64,000 nt of DNA from Paenirhizobium cremeum. GTDB taxonomy: Bacteria > Pseudomonadota > Alphaproteobacteria > Rhizobiales > Rhizobiaceae. Both the position numbers and the translations under genes were made by a program. Below the pieces are notes generated by a model that did not search any database, was not told the DNA's origin, and saw only the letters and a list, made by a program, of their open reading frames with translations. Shown one piece after another: positions 24,388 through 33,104 of the stretch (within the stretch, counting starts at the first letter, position 1; each line of letters begins with the position of its first letter). The stretch is from NCBI RefSeq assembly GCF_022884085.1, contig NZ_JAGGCS010000007.1, positions 216,921 to 280,920 of the forward strand. The letters are read 5' to 3'.

Positions 24388-25605
24388 ATGACCAAACCTC
24401 TCCTCGTTATCCTGATAACGGTCGCCCTCGATGCGGTCGGCATCGGGCTGATATTTCCTGTCCTTCCCTCGCTGCTGAAAGACGTCACGCATGTTGGCGA
24501 CGTTACGCCATACATCGGCATCATGATGGCGCTTTATGCCGCCATGCAGTTCGTCTTTGCTCCAGTGCTCGGAGCGCTCAGCGATAGCCATGGCCGACGT
24601 CCGGTCCTGCTGATCTCGCTCATCGGCGCGATGACCAACTACTTGTTCCTGGCGTTTGCCCCCAGCCTCTGGCTGCTGCTCCTTGGCCGGGCCCTTGCGG
24701 GCCTCACCAGCGCCAACATGTCCGTTGCTGCCGCCTACATAACCGACACATCGTCCGAGGAAATGCGACCGCGGCGTTTCGGGCTGCTGAATGCCATGTT
24801 TGGCATCGGCTTCATCCTCGGCCCAGTCCTCGGGGGACTGCTCGGCGATCGTTGGGTCAGGCTGCCCTTCGTGGCAGCGGCGGTTCTGACCGGCATCAAT
24901 TTCCTGCTGTGCATTCTCGCCTTGCCCGAGTCCCGTTCGCCCACCGGCGAAAACGTCCGCGTCCGGGCATTGAACCCGCTTCTACCGCTCCGCTGGACTT
25001 TCACAATCGAGGGCGTCCTGCCACTTGTGTTCATATTCTTCATATTCAGCGGCCTGGGTGAGGCTTACGGCACCTGCTGGGCCTTGTGGGGCAACGACGT
25101 CTTTCAATGGAACGGTCTGTGGATCGGTCTGTCCCTTGGCACCTACGGCACCTGCCAGACACTGGCACAGGCATTGCTCCCCGGACCTGCCACAAAGCGG
25201 CTCGGCGAGCGAGGTGCGATACTCACCGGAATTGTGAGCGCCTGCGCCGCGCTTGCCGTGTTTGCCGGCGCAAAACAGGGTTGGATGGTATTCGCGGCAA
25301 TGCCGCTTCTGGCGCTCGGCGGCATAGGTGTCCCTGCTCTTCAGTCGCTTGCCACCCGCCAGGTGAGCGAGGCGGAGCAAGGGAAATTCCAGGGTGTGCT
25401 GCAATCGGCGGTCAGCCTCGCCTCCATCCTGGCTCCGCTCGGGTTTTCGAGCGCCTACCTCTCCCTGAGATCCGACTGGCCGGGAGCGATCTGGCTGCTG
25501 GTCGCCGCCCTCTATGGGATCGGCGCCATCATGATCCTGCGTTTGCGGTTCGAAAAGAAAGAGCCGCTTGCCGCAAGTCGCCAGGCCCGGGACTCGTCGG
25601 CTTGA
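24388..25605 (+). CDS. MFS efflux transporter, TetA(TCR)-like
   Basis: A 405-residue 12-helix major-facilitator drug/H+ antiporter. The N-terminal VALDAVGIGLIFPVLPSLL and loop 2-3 GALSDSHGRRPVLL are hallmarks of the tetracycline-efflux group (motif A, GxLSDxxGRRPxLL), and motif C-like FGIGFILGPVLGG is in helix 5. No TetR regulator is adjacent, so a tetracycline-specific role is not supported; a broader exporter for products handled by the neighbouring hydrolases is as likely. No strong ribosome-binding site is visible upstream of the ATG (GGAGCGAACGCT). Confidence 0.85.
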   Translation: MTKPLLVILITVALDAVGIGLIFPVLPSLLKDVTHVGDVTPYIGIMMALYAAMQFVFAPVLGALSDSHGRRPVLLISLIGAMTNYLFLAFAPSLWLLLLGRALAGLTSANMSVAAAYITDTSSEEMRPRRFGLLNAMFGIGFILGPVLGGLLGDRWVRLPFVAAAVLTGINFLLCILALPESRSPTGENVRVRALNPLLPLRWTFTIEGVLPLVFIFFIFSGLGEAYGTCWALWGNDVFQWNGLWIGLSLGTYGTCQTLAQALLPGPATKRLGERGAILTGIVSACAALAVFAGAKQGWMVFAAMPLLALGGIGVPALQSLATRQVSEAEQGKFQGVLQSAVSLASILAPLGFSSAYLSLRSDWPGAIWLLVAALYGIGAIMILRLRFEKKEPLAASRQARDSSA

Positions 25606-25624
25606 GGGGCTGCGGATCGACGCA

Positions 25625-25659
25625 GGCAAGTTCTTGCCCGCCTCAAGCAACTTCTTGCC
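25625..25659. promoter_or_regulatory. Twin upstream activator palindromes for the sigma-54 promoter
   Basis: Site 1, GGCAAGTTCTTGCC (25625-25638), is a perfect dyad with a 2-bp centre. Site 2, AGCAACTTCTTGCC (25646-25659), matches it at 12 of 14 positions. Their starts are exactly 21 bp apart (two helical turns), about 100 bp upstream of the sigma-54 element, where an NtrC/DctD-type activator would bind. Confidence 0.65.
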
Positions 25660-25756
25660 AGAATACATGGGGCAGAGATCTCGCTTTCTCGCCCTCCTCT
25701 TAAAAAATGACGTCTTTACAGCACGTTACAAATGGCCATGCGCCTCCCTCCCGTTC

Positions 25757-25772
25757 TGGCACGCCGTCTGCA
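25757..25772 (+). promoter_or_regulatory. Sigma-54 (RpoN) promoter
   Basis: TGGCACGCCGTCTGCA matches the -24/-12 consensus TGGCACG-N4-TTGCA at all but one conserved base, with GG (25758-25759) and GC (25770-25771) at correct spacing. Transcription would start near 25783, 38 nt before the binding-protein start codon. The operon itself encodes a sigma-54 activator. Confidence 0.8.
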
Positions 25773-25820
25773 TAGAAGGGATCGACCCTAGGAGGGGTCT
25801 ACCTGTTTTGGGAGGAAATC

Positions 25821-26780
25821 ATGAAGACTTTGATGCGCCACCTTTTGGTGGCTACCGCACTCGTTGCCGCAACATCCGCGCAGGCCGCCGACAAGGTGCG
25901 GCTCGCCAATCTCAAGTTCGCACACTACGGCGCAATTTCCTACATGAAGGAACTGGCGCCGAAATATGACCTTCAGATCGAGGAGCGCTTCTTCGCCAAG
26001 GGCATCGACATCCTGCCGGCCATCGTCGCCGGCGAAGTGGATATCGCGGCCAGCGCCGTCGATGCCGCGATTGCCGGCCGCGCCTCCGGCGTGCCGATCT
26101 ATGCCGTCGCCGGTTTCGCCAAGGGTGGCGCACGGATCGTGGCCGGCGAGAAGAGCGGAATCGGCTCGGTCGCCGACTTCAAGGGCAAGAAGGTGGGTGT
26201 TGCCAGGGGCGGCGCGCAGGAACTGCTGCTTCTGGCCGAACTCAGCAAGGCCGGCCTCACCTGGTCGGAAAAGCCCGGCAAGGATGTGCAGATCGTCTAC
26301 ATGGCTTTTGCCGATCTCAATCAGGCACTGATGGCCGGCAATATCGACGCCATGTGCCAGTCGGAACCGCAGGCGAGCCAGGCCGTCAACAAGGGCTTCG
26401 GCATCGAAATCCTCAAGCCTTACGATACGCCGCTCGGCATGCCCGTTCGTTCCCTGGTCTTTTCGGAAAGCTTCTACAACAACAAGGACGTCGCCGAGCG
26501 CACCATGAAGCTCTTCGTCGAGGCGACGAAGTATTTCATCGACCATCCCGCGGAAGCCGAGAAATACGTCATCAACGACATGTTCAAGGGCCAGATCACC
26601 GATCAGGACTTCAAGGACGCCATCGGCAACTCGCCCTATACCTATGAGATTACGGCCGAGCATGTGCAGATCACGACCGACCTGATGGTCAAGTTCGGCG
26701 TCGGCAAGCTCGCCAATCCGCCGAAGGCGACGGACTGGGTCAAGACCGACCTGCTCGACGACGCATTGAAGGCGAAATAA
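25821..26780 (+). CDS. ABC transporter substrate-binding protein (NitT/TauT family)
   Basis: A 319-residue periplasmic binding protein with a Sec leader (about 22 residues ending SAQA) and NMT1/SsuA-like fold (ELAPKYDLQIEERFF, GIDILPAIVAGEVDIAAS, FKGKKVGVARGG). GGAGG lies 7 nt upstream of the ATG. First gene of a five-gene operon (SBP, permease, ATPase, sensor kinase, sigma-54 response regulator). The ligand is unknown; that the kinase is of the C4-dicarboxylate sensor type hints at a small organic acid, but the transporter family differs from Dct. Confidence 0.88.
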   Translation: MKTLMRHLLVATALVAATSAQAADKVRLANLKFAHYGAISYMKELAPKYDLQIEERFFAKGIDILPAIVAGEVDIAASAVDAAIAGRASGVPIYAVAGFAKGGARIVAGEKSGIGSVADFKGKKVGVARGGAQELLLLAELSKAGLTWSEKPGKDVQIVYMAFADLNQALMAGNIDAMCQSEPQASQAVNKGFGIEILKPYDTPLGMPVRSLVFSESFYNNKDVAERTMKLFVEATKYFIDHPAEAEKYVINDMFKGQITDQDFKDAIGNSPYTYEITAEHVQITTDLMVKFGVGKLANPPKATDWVKTDLLDDALKAK

Positions 26781-26783
26781 GCC

Positions 26784-27590
26784 ATGGCCCGCACGCTCTT
26801 CAGAAATCTGGCGGTTCCGGTGGTATTGCTCGTGCTGTGGCAGTTGCTGTCACAGTCCGGCTTCATCAAACCGGTGATCCTGCCGTCCCCTCTCGCCATT
26901 ATCGAGAGGCTGTGGATCTATCTCCTGCCGGCGCAGAACCTTGCGGAAAGCGCCGGCTTTGCCGACTGGATCTGGTCGAGCGAACTGCTCAGCGATCTCG
27001 TCGCCAGCATGCGTCGCGTCCTGCTCGGCTTTGCCGTGGGCGCGGGCCTCGCGCTGCCGCTTGGATTGCTGATGGGCACCGACCGGCGGTTCGAGGCCTA
27101 TCTCAACCCGGTGGTCCAGTTTTTGAGGCCCATTCCGCCGATCGCCTATATTCCGCTGGCGATCCTCTGGTTCGGGCTCGGCGATCCGCCGGCGATCTTC
27201 CTGATCTCCATCGGGGCCTTTTTTCCCGTGCTGATCAACACGATTTCCGGGGTGCGCAACGTGGACAGCATCTATATCCGCGCGGCGACCAATCTCGGCG
27301 CCAGCCGCATGACCATGTTCCGTCGCGTCATCCTGCCGGCTGCCACGCCCTATGTGCTGACCGGCATGCGGATCGGCATAGGAACGGCCTTCATCGTCGT
27401 CATCGTGGCGGAGATGATCGCGGTCAACAGCGGCCTCGGCTACCGGATTCTCGAAGCTCGCGAATACATGTGGTCCGACAAGGTGATCGCCGGAATGATC
27501 GCCATCGGCCTTCTCGGGCTCGCCATCGATGTCGGCGTCAACCGCGTCAACAACCACCTGCTTCGCTGGCACCGGGGCATCGAATCCTGA
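26784..27590 (+). CDS. ABC transporter permease (NitT/TauT family)
   Basis: A 268-residue inner-membrane permease beginning 3 nt after the binding-protein stop codon. Six helices, BPD_transp_1 domain, EAA loop (ATNLGASRMTMFRRVILPAATPYVLTG region). The open frame in another phase covering this gene and the ATPase (26837-28510) is an artefact of GC-rich DNA. A 9-bp hairpin follows directly after the stop codon. Confidence 0.92.
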   Translation: MARTLFRNLAVPVVLLVLWQLLSQSGFIKPVILPSPLAIIERLWIYLLPAQNLAESAGFADWIWSSELLSDLVASMRRVLLGFAVGAGLALPLGLLMGTDRRFEAYLNPVVQFLRPIPPIAYIPLAILWFGLGDPPAIFLISIGAFFPVLINTISGVRNVDSIYIRAATNLGASRMTMFRRVILPAATPYVLTGMRIGIGTAFIVVIVAEMIAVNSGLGYRILEAREYMWSDKVIAGMIAIGLLGLAIDVGVNRVNNHLLRWHRGIES

Positions 27591-27597
27591 CGCTGCC

Positions 27598-27619
27598 GGA
27601 GCCCGCCTTCGCGGGCTCC
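27598..27619 (+). terminator. Intercistronic hairpin between permease and ATPase genes
   Basis: Perfect 9-bp stem GGAGCCCGC / GCGGGCTCC with CTTC tetraloop, 7 nt after the permease stop codon. It is followed by CTTACC rather than a T-run, so it more likely stabilises the upstream mRNA or causes partial termination than ends the operon. Confidence 0.55.
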
Positions 27620-27673
27620 CTTACCGACCGCTCATCGGCAAAGCGAGCAACAACTCAATCGGGAGGAGACATC

Positions 27674-28510
27674 ATGAACGCGCATCACACCGTTTCGAAG
27701 GACATGGAAGCCGAGGTCAAGCCGCTGGTGCGGGCCGCAGGCGTCAACAAGATTTTCGGCGCAGAGCCGGGCGGGGTCGTGGCCCTGAAAGACATTGATC
27801 TGGAAATCCGGCCCGGCGAATTCGTCTGCCTTCTGGGCCCCTCGGGCTGCGGAAAATCCACCTTGCTCAATGCCATTGCCGGCTTCTCGCTGCCGACGTC
27901 GGGCACACTTGAAGTTTCCGACAAGCCAGTCACCGCGCCGGGGCCGGATCGCGGCATGGTCTTCCAGGAATATGCCCTGTTCCCTTGGATGACGGTCGAG
28001 GCCAACGTCGCATTCGGCCTTGAGATCCGCGGCACGGGAAAGGATCAGATCGCCCTCATCGTCAACGAACTGCTCGATATGCTGGGTCTCAAGGAATTCC
28101 GCCACCGCTTTCCGAAGGACCTTTCCGGCGGCATGCGCCAGCGCGTCGCGATTGCCCGCGTTCTGGCGCTCGATCCGCCGATCATGCTGATGGACGAGCC
28201 GTTCGGCGCGCTCGACGCGCTGACCCGCCGTTCGCTGCAGGACGAGCTTCTGCGCATCTGGCGCAGCGTCGGCAAGACGATTGTCTTCGTCACGCATTCC
28301 ATCGAGGAGGCCGTTTATCTCGGCTCGCGCGTCGTTATCCTGACCTATCGCCCAGGCACGATCAAAAAGGATGTCGCCATCGATCTACCCTACCCGCGCG
28401 ACAGCAATTCGGTTGAGTTCAACGCCATCAAAAAGGAACTGGCGAGCCTCGTCCATGCCGAACATGACCGCTTCACCCTTGACGAACGCAAGGGACTGAC
28501 CCTTGATTGA
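27674..28510 (+). CDS. ABC transporter ATP-binding protein (NitT/TauT family)
   Basis: A 278-residue ATPase with Walker A (GPSGCGKS), Q-loop (VFQEYALFPW), signature (LSGGMRQRVAIARVLA), Walker B (IMLMDEPFGALD) and H-loop (VFVTHSIEEA). About 15 residues precede the domain. GGGAGGAG lies 8 nt before the ATG. Its last codons overlap the sensor-kinase start by 8 nt (TTGATTGA), tying transporter and sensor translation together. Confidence 0.93.
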   Translation: MNAHHTVSKDMEAEVKPLVRAAGVNKIFGAEPGGVVALKDIDLEIRPGEFVCLLGPSGCGKSTLLNAIAGFSLPTSGTLEVSDKPVTAPGPDRGMVFQEYALFPWMTVEANVAFGLEIRGTGKDQIALIVNELLDMLGLKEFRHRFPKDLSGGMRQRVAIARVLALDPPIMLMDEPFGALDALTRRSLQDELLRIWRSVGKTIVFVTHSIEEAVYLGSRVVILTYRPGTIKKDVAIDLPYPRDSNSVEFNAIKKELASLVHAEHDRFTLDERKGLTLD

Positions 28511-30392
28511 CGCAAAGCGCACGGCGGGAGACCGTGCGGACAGTTTTCGCCTCATGGGCGAGGACGCGGGAGGAGGACGGGGATTGCGCGGTCGTTATCT
28601 GCCGCTCGTGCTGATGTTTACGTTATGCCTGGTCGGCACCGCCCTCCTGGTTCGCGCGGTTGCCGTCGATTACGGGGCGCGCGACGTCTCCCGCACCGCG
28701 CAGGAGCGTCTTCGTCTCATCTCGGCGACGCTCTCGACCAGCATCGAGCGGTTTCGCTATCTGCCTGATGTCGTCGCCCGCTCGCGGGAAATCGAAGACC
28801 TGTTCCGGCAGAATGCGACAGCGGATCAGCGTCTGGCCGCCAACCAGCTTCTGGAGCGCATCTCCAACGCATCGGGCGCGCTTGCGCTTTTCGTGGCCGA
28901 CACATCGGGCCTGACCATCGCTTCCAGCAATTTCGGCAGTCCCGGCAGTTTCGTCGGACAGAATTACAGCTATCGTCCGTATTTCCAGGATGCGCTGGCC
29001 AAGGGCTTCGGCAATTATTACGCAGTCGGTGCGACGACCGGTCAGCCAGGCTATTTCCTCGCCACCCCGATCACCCTGGACGGCGCTGTCGTCGGCGTCG
29101 CCATCGTGAAGATCGACCTTCTTCCCGTTGAGCAGCAATGGCGCGACGCGGGCGAAACGGTTGCGATGAACGACAGCCAGGGCGTGATCTTCCTCTCCTC
29201 AAATCCGCAATGGCGCTACACGGCCATTGGCGCCGTCAGCACCGGGCAGCTGAAGCAACTGACCGACGAACGGCGCTACGGCGACGCCGCGATTGGCCTG
29301 GCGGGCATCGCGCTGAAGAACGAAGGCGGTTATGAGAAGGCCTCGTTCGGCGGTGCAGAGGCACCGCAACGCCTGCGCGCTACGGCGGCTTTCGGCCCGG
29401 ATGGCTGGGTCCTGAACTATTTCGCCGACCTCGGTTCGGTGGAACGGCTTGCCAATACGCTGGCGCTGGCCGCGGTTCTTGCCTTGATGCTGGCCGTGGC
29501 CGGGCTGATGATCCTGCTGCAGCGGCGCAAGGCGCAGGCGGTCGCGCGGCGGGCGCTGGAGGTTCTGGAGGCGCGCGTCGACGAACGGACAAGCGAATTG
29601 CGCGAGACGAACGCGCGGCTCGCCCTGGAGATTGCCGAACGGCAGGAGGCGGAACGACAACTGGACGTCACCCGCACCAACCTGACGCAGGCGGAGAAGC
29701 TGGCGGCCATCGGCCAGAGCTTTGCCGGGCTTGCCCACGAAATCAACCAGCCGCTCGCAGCCCTTCAGACCTATATCGCCTCGACCCGCCTTCTGGTGGA
29801 GCGAAGGAAGCTCGATGTCGCCAAGGGAAATTTCGACACGATGGGCGATATTGTCAGCCGCGTTTCGGAACTGACCAATCAGTTGAAGCGCTTGGCGCGC
29901 CGCAAGGACGAGGACTTTGTCGAGCTCGATCTCGCCCTCCAGGTCCGTCGCACACTGACGCTGCTGAAATTCCGCTTCGCCGATCTGGGTATTGCCGCCA
30001 TCGACCGTTTGCAGGAGGGCGTGGTCGTCCACGGCAGCGGAACGCAGCTCGATCAGGTTGTTCTCAATCTCCTCAACAATGCCGTCGACGCGGTGCGCAA
30101 TGTGGAAAATCCGCGAATAGAGGTGGCGATCGAGACCGGTGACGGGGCCTGCGCGCTCACCATTTCCGACAATGGCGCAGGCATCGATCCTGCCGAACAA
30201 ACGCGGCTGTTCGAGCCCTTTCACACCACGAAGGCCGCAGGCGAAGGCCTTGGCCTCGGACTTGCGACGGCCAACCGCATCGTCACCGATCACCATGGCC
30301 GGCTGTCCTATTTCCCTTCACCGCTCGGTGGCGCGGGTTTCCGGATCGAACTGCCGCGCGTGGAGATGGATCGCGGGAGACTGCGCGCATGA
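28503..30392 (+). CDS. DctB-like sensor histidine kinase
   Basis: A 629-residue membrane sensor: TM1 about 33-53, a periplasmic double-Cache/PAS-like domain (about 55-315, with GSFVGQNYSYRPYFQDALAKG typical of DctB sensors), TM2 about 317-340, a coiled-coil linker, HisKA with H-box AHEINQPLAAL (His412) and a HATPase domain (N box NLLNNAVDAV, G1 DNGAGI, F box FEPFHTTK). The TTG start at 28503 has AAGGGA upstream; the first ATG is at 28554 without a site. The ligand may be the substrate of the encoded importer. It is co-encoded with its response regulator, with a 4-bp ATGA overlap. Confidence 0.9.
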   Translation: MIDAKRTAGDRADSFRLMGEDAGGGRGLRGRYLPLVLMFTLCLVGTALLVRAVAVDYGARDVSRTAQERLRLISATLSTSIERFRYLPDVVARSREIEDLFRQNATADQRLAANQLLERISNASGALALFVADTSGLTIASSNFGSPGSFVGQNYSYRPYFQDALAKGFGNYYAVGATTGQPGYFLATPITLDGAVVGVAIVKIDLLPVEQQWRDAGETVAMNDSQGVIFLSSNPQWRYTAIGAVSTGQLKQLTDERRYGDAAIGLAGIALKNEGGYEKASFGGAEAPQRLRATAAFGPDGWVLNYFADLGSVERLANTLALAAVLALMLAVAGLMILLQRRKAQAVARRALEVLEARVDERTSELRETNARLALEIAERQEAERQLDVTRTNLTQAEKLAAIGQSFAGLAHEINQPLAALQTYIASTRLLVERRKLDVAKGNFDTMGDIVSRVSELTNQLKRLARRKDEDFVELDLALQVRRTLTLLKFRFADLGIAAIDRLQEGVVVHGSGTQLDQVVLNLLNNAVDAVRNVENPRIEVAIETGDGACALTISDNGAGIDPAEQTRLFEPFHTTKAAGEGLGLGLATANRIVTDHHGRLSYFPSPLGGAGFRIELPRVEMDRGRLRA

Positions 30393-31738
30393 ACGCCGCC
30401 CCCGTTCTGCCCGCCCTTGTTCTCCTTGTCGAAGACGACCATACGCTTCGCCAGTCGATGGCTCAGTGGCTGGAGCTCAACGATCTCCGTGTCATTGAGG
30501 CCTCCAACGCCAAAGAGGCACTCAAGATGCTTTCGGCGGAAAAACCGGATGTGGTTCTCTCGGATGTGCGGATGCGCGGCATGTCGGGCCTCGAACTTCT
30601 CGACGCCATCAAGGCCAGCCACCCGACCTTACCCGTGATTATCCTGAGCGGTCACGGCGACGTGCCCATGGCGGTCGCGGCGATGCAGGGCGGCGCCTTC
30701 ACCTTTCTGACCAAGCCGTATCTGCCCGACCAGTTGATCGCGACGTTGCGAAACGCCGTCGAAAGCTCGAGCCTGCGCCGCAAGGTGGCCGCCTATGAGC
30801 GCAGCAACGAGATTGAGGCGCTGATCGAGCGTCATCTCATCGGCGAGGACCAGTCGACCGCGAGGCTCAAATCGGCCATCGCACGGCTGGCGGCGCTGCC
30901 TGTCGATGTGCTGATCCTTGGGGAGACCGGCACCGGCAAGGAGGTCGTCGCCCGGCTGCTTCACGATGGCAGTTCCCGCCGGGACAAACCCTTCGTCGCC
31001 CTCAATTGTGCGGCCCTTCCCGCCGATATCATAGAAAGCGAGCTTTTTGGACATGAGGCCGGTGCATTTACCGGCGCAAGCGGGAGCCGGCTCGGCAAGT
31101 TCGAATATGCCAATGGCGGGACCGTCTTTCTCGACGAAGTGGAGAGCATGCCCGCCGCCGCGCAGGCCAAACTCCTGCGCGTGCTTCAGGAACGCACAGT
31201 CACCCGACTCGGCTCGAACAAGGATATCAGGATCGACATCCGCGTCGTCTCGGCCACCAAGGAAAGTCTCAAGAACCTTTCCGCAGGCGGCGGCTTCCGC
31301 GAAGACCTCTATTACCGGCTCATGGGCGCGGAGATCTCGATCCCGCCGCTGCGCGAGCGCGGCCATGACGCAATCGTCCTCTTCAGCCACTTCACGGCGG
31401 CCATGGCCAGCCGCCTTGGGGTCCCAAACCGGCCCCTGACGGGCGAGGAGATGGAGAGAATTCTCTCTTATCCCTGGCCCGGCAATGTGCGTGAACTGAA
31501 ACTGCTGGCGGAAAGACGGGCACTCGATCTGGACTGGGCGCCGGAGGGCGCCGCGAAACATGGTCATGACGTGCCAGGCACATCTCTCGCCGAGCAGATG
31601 GATACCTTCGAACTGCGCGTTCTCAAGAACGCATTGGCCACAGCCGGGAACAGTGCGGATGCCGCAAGACTGCTGTCACTTCCGCTTCGGACGTTCAACG
31701 AGAAAATACAGCGTCTGTCACGCCGGGCGAGGACGTGA
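30389..31738 (+). CDS. Sigma-54-dependent response regulator (DctD/NtrC family)
   Basis: A 449-residue activator: receiver domain (phospho-acceptor Asp59 in VVLSDVRM, Lys109 in LTKPY), AAA+ domain with Walker A GETGTGKE (178-185), the sigma-54 contact loop GAFTGA (225-230) and arginine-rich sensor motifs, and a short Fis-type HTH at the C-terminus (GNSADAARLLSLPLRTFNEKI region). It should remodel RNA polymerase-sigma-54 at 25757 after binding the twin palindromes at 25625-25659, closing a feedback loop that controls its own operon. Confidence 0.92.
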   Translation: MNAAPVLPALVLLVEDDHTLRQSMAQWLELNDLRVIEASNAKEALKMLSAEKPDVVLSDVRMRGMSGLELLDAIKASHPTLPVIILSGHGDVPMAVAAMQGGAFTFLTKPYLPDQLIATLRNAVESSSLRRKVAAYERSNEIEALIERHLIGEDQSTARLKSAIARLAALPVDVLILGETGTGKEVVARLLHDGSSRRDKPFVALNCAALPADIIESELFGHEAGAFTGASGSRLGKFEYANGGTVFLDEVESMPAAAQAKLLRVLQERTVTRLGSNKDIRIDIRVVSATKESLKNLSAGGGFREDLYYRLMGAEISIPPLRERGHDAIVLFSHFTAAMASRLGVPNRPLTGEEMERILSYPWPGNVRELKLLAERRALDLDWAPEGAAKHGHDVPGTSLAEQMDTFELRVLKNALATAGNSADAARLLSLPLRTFNEKIQRLSRRART

Positions 31739-31838
31739 TGAAGCGCTTGCGTGGCTCCGCAATCCCGGCATCCCTCAACCGGCCTTCTGCCTTTCAACGT
31801 GATTGCCCAGGAGCCTGGGGGCCGTTCCCGGCATTGTC

Positions 31839-31860
31839 GAAGGACCGTCGCCGGTCCTTC
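31839..31860. terminator. Hairpin between convergent genes
   Basis: Perfect 9-bp stem GAAGGACCG / CGGTCCTTC with a 4-nt loop, placed between the ends of the response-regulator gene (plus) and the SDR gene (minus). It has no T-run on either strand, so efficiency as a terminator is uncertain. Confidence 0.55.
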
Positions 31861-31898
31861 AAACGCTCGCAACACTCACATTCCGTGCACGCCTCACG

Positions 31899-32687
31899 TC
31901 AGACGGTCGGAACCGTGCCGCCGTCGATGACAAACTCGGCGCCATGGATCGCAGCGGCGCGATCCGAGGCCAGGTAGGCGATAAGGTCGGCGACCTCATG
32001 GGGCTCGGCCGGACGCCCGATCGGGATGCCGCCCAGGCTGTCAAGGACGACTTGCCGCGCGTCCTCGATCGTCCCGCCATTGGCCGCCTGCAGTCGTTTC
32101 AGAAAGTCCACGGACGACTCGGTCATGATCCAGCCGGGGGAAACGACATTGATCCGCACGCCCTTGGGACCGAGCTCCTTGGAGATGGACTTGCTGTAGG
32201 TCTTGAGCGCTGCCTTGGCGGCGGCATAGGCGGTGGTGGCTTCCGGCAGAGGCAGGACCGACTGGATGGAGGTCACATGCACCACCGCGCCGCTGCCGCG
32301 TTCGATCATCTGCGGGATCAGGAGACGATCGAGGCGAACGGCCGCCAAAAGGTTCAGGTTCAGTTCGGATAGCCAGTGCTCATCCGTCAGGGCGACGAAG
32401 CCGCCACCCGGCGTCGACGATCCGCCGAGAACATGCACGAGGATGTCCACTCCGCCCAGGCGTTCAAGCGCCGCCCTGACCAGAAGTTCTCCTCCCTCGG
32501 CTGTCGTCAGGTCCGCCTGGACGAAGTCGACACCGTCGATCGGCTCCGCTGTTCCGCGGGCGGCGGTGATGACCCGGGCGCCGCCGGCCAGAAAGCGCTC
32601 GACCGTGGCGCGGCCCGCACCCTTCGTGCCGCCGCTGACGAGCACACGCTTTCCCGAAAACTCGGTTGGATCAGCCTTGATATTCAT
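31899..32687 (-). CDS. Short-chain dehydrogenase/reductase
   Basis: A 262-residue SDR with GGTKGAGRA in place of the classical TGxxxGIG (the glycine spacing is kept), VLGGSS instead of NNAG, catalytic Ser in [10 protein letters not shown] and YAAAKAALK (Tyr-x3-Lys), and the C-terminal GAEFVIDGG typical of 3-oxoacyl-reductase-like members. Its start overlaps the stop of the SnoaL-like gene by 4 bp (ATGA), so the two form one operon, divergent from the LysR gene at 33105 that probably controls them. Such SDR, SnoaL and LysR trios are common in rhizobia; substrate unknown. Confidence 0.9.
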   Translation of the reverse strand: MNIKADPTEFSGKRVLVSGGTKGAGRATVERFLAGGARVITAARGTAEPIDGVDFVQADLTTAEGGELLVRAALERLGGVDILVHVLGGSSTPGGGFVALTDEHWLSELNLNLLAAVRLDRLLIPQMIERGSGAVVHVTSIQSVLPLPEATTAYAAAKAALKTYSKSISKELGPKGVRINVVSPGWIMTESSVDFLKRLQAANGGTIEDARQVVLDSLGGIPIGRPAEPHEVADLIAYLASDRAAAIHGAEFVIDGGTVPTV

Positions 32688-33010
32688 GCCGTGATCTCCA
32701 GGACCTTGATGGCGTCCTGTTCGAGCGTGAAACGATAGGTGAAGCGGATCGGGCTGCCCTTGAAGTCACCATGCGCAGGGCCTTCGACCACGACCTGACC
32801 GTCCTCGTGGCGAACGGTATCCGGCGTGAAGATCGCCTTTACGGCCACCGCCTCTTCGAGCAGCTTTCGCCGTTCGGCAGGGCCGTCGTAACGGTGTCCG
32901 TTGTCCAGGACGAGCGCATCGACGGAAAAGGGTTTCAGCATGCCGTCGAGGTCGAGCCTCGCGTTGGCCTCGACATAGTCGTTTATGGGTTTGGGCAGTG
33001 TTGGCGCCAT
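32684..33010 (-). CDS. SnoaL-like/NTF2-fold protein
   Basis: A 108-residue protein with the cone-shaped NTF2/SnoaL-like pattern: N-terminal helix ([21 protein letters not shown]), then [22 protein letters not shown] and beta strands ending KVLEITA. Proteins of this size usually bind or isomerise small hydrophobic compounds; no catalytic residue can be named. AAGGAG lies 7 nt before the ATG at 33010. Translationally coupled to the SDR gene. Confidence 0.8.
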   Translation of the reverse strand: MAPTLPKPINDYVEANARLDLDGMLKPFSVDALVLDNGHRYDGPAERRKLLEEAVAVKAIFTPDTVRHEDGQVVVEGPAHGDFKGSPIRFTYRFTLEQDAIKVLEITA

Positions 33011-33104
33011 GAGTGTTCTCCTTTGCTTGAGACGATAGCTAACACTGGACAATTGGATGAATAAGTGGGACAAACCGGCATGGCGTGATGAAAAAATCGG
33101 GATA

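Noticed and set aside
24388..25605. Tetracycline resistance gene
   Set aside because: Sequence is TetA-like in the first helices, but there is no TetR gene or operator, and many chromosomal MFS exporters share these motifs; only efflux transporter is claimed.
25715..25729. TTTAC-N5-GTTAC, resembling the half-sites of the 18-20 kb cluster
   Set aside because: Only two half-sites, the second imperfect, and it lies between the activator palindromes and a sigma-54 promoter, where an OmpR-type activator is not expected; likely chance.
26837..28510. 557-codon frame appearing to fuse permease and ATPase
   Set aside because: The first 280 codons are the permease DNA in a wrong phase (Arg-rich nonsense); the real ATPase starts at 27674 and the permease is in another frame.
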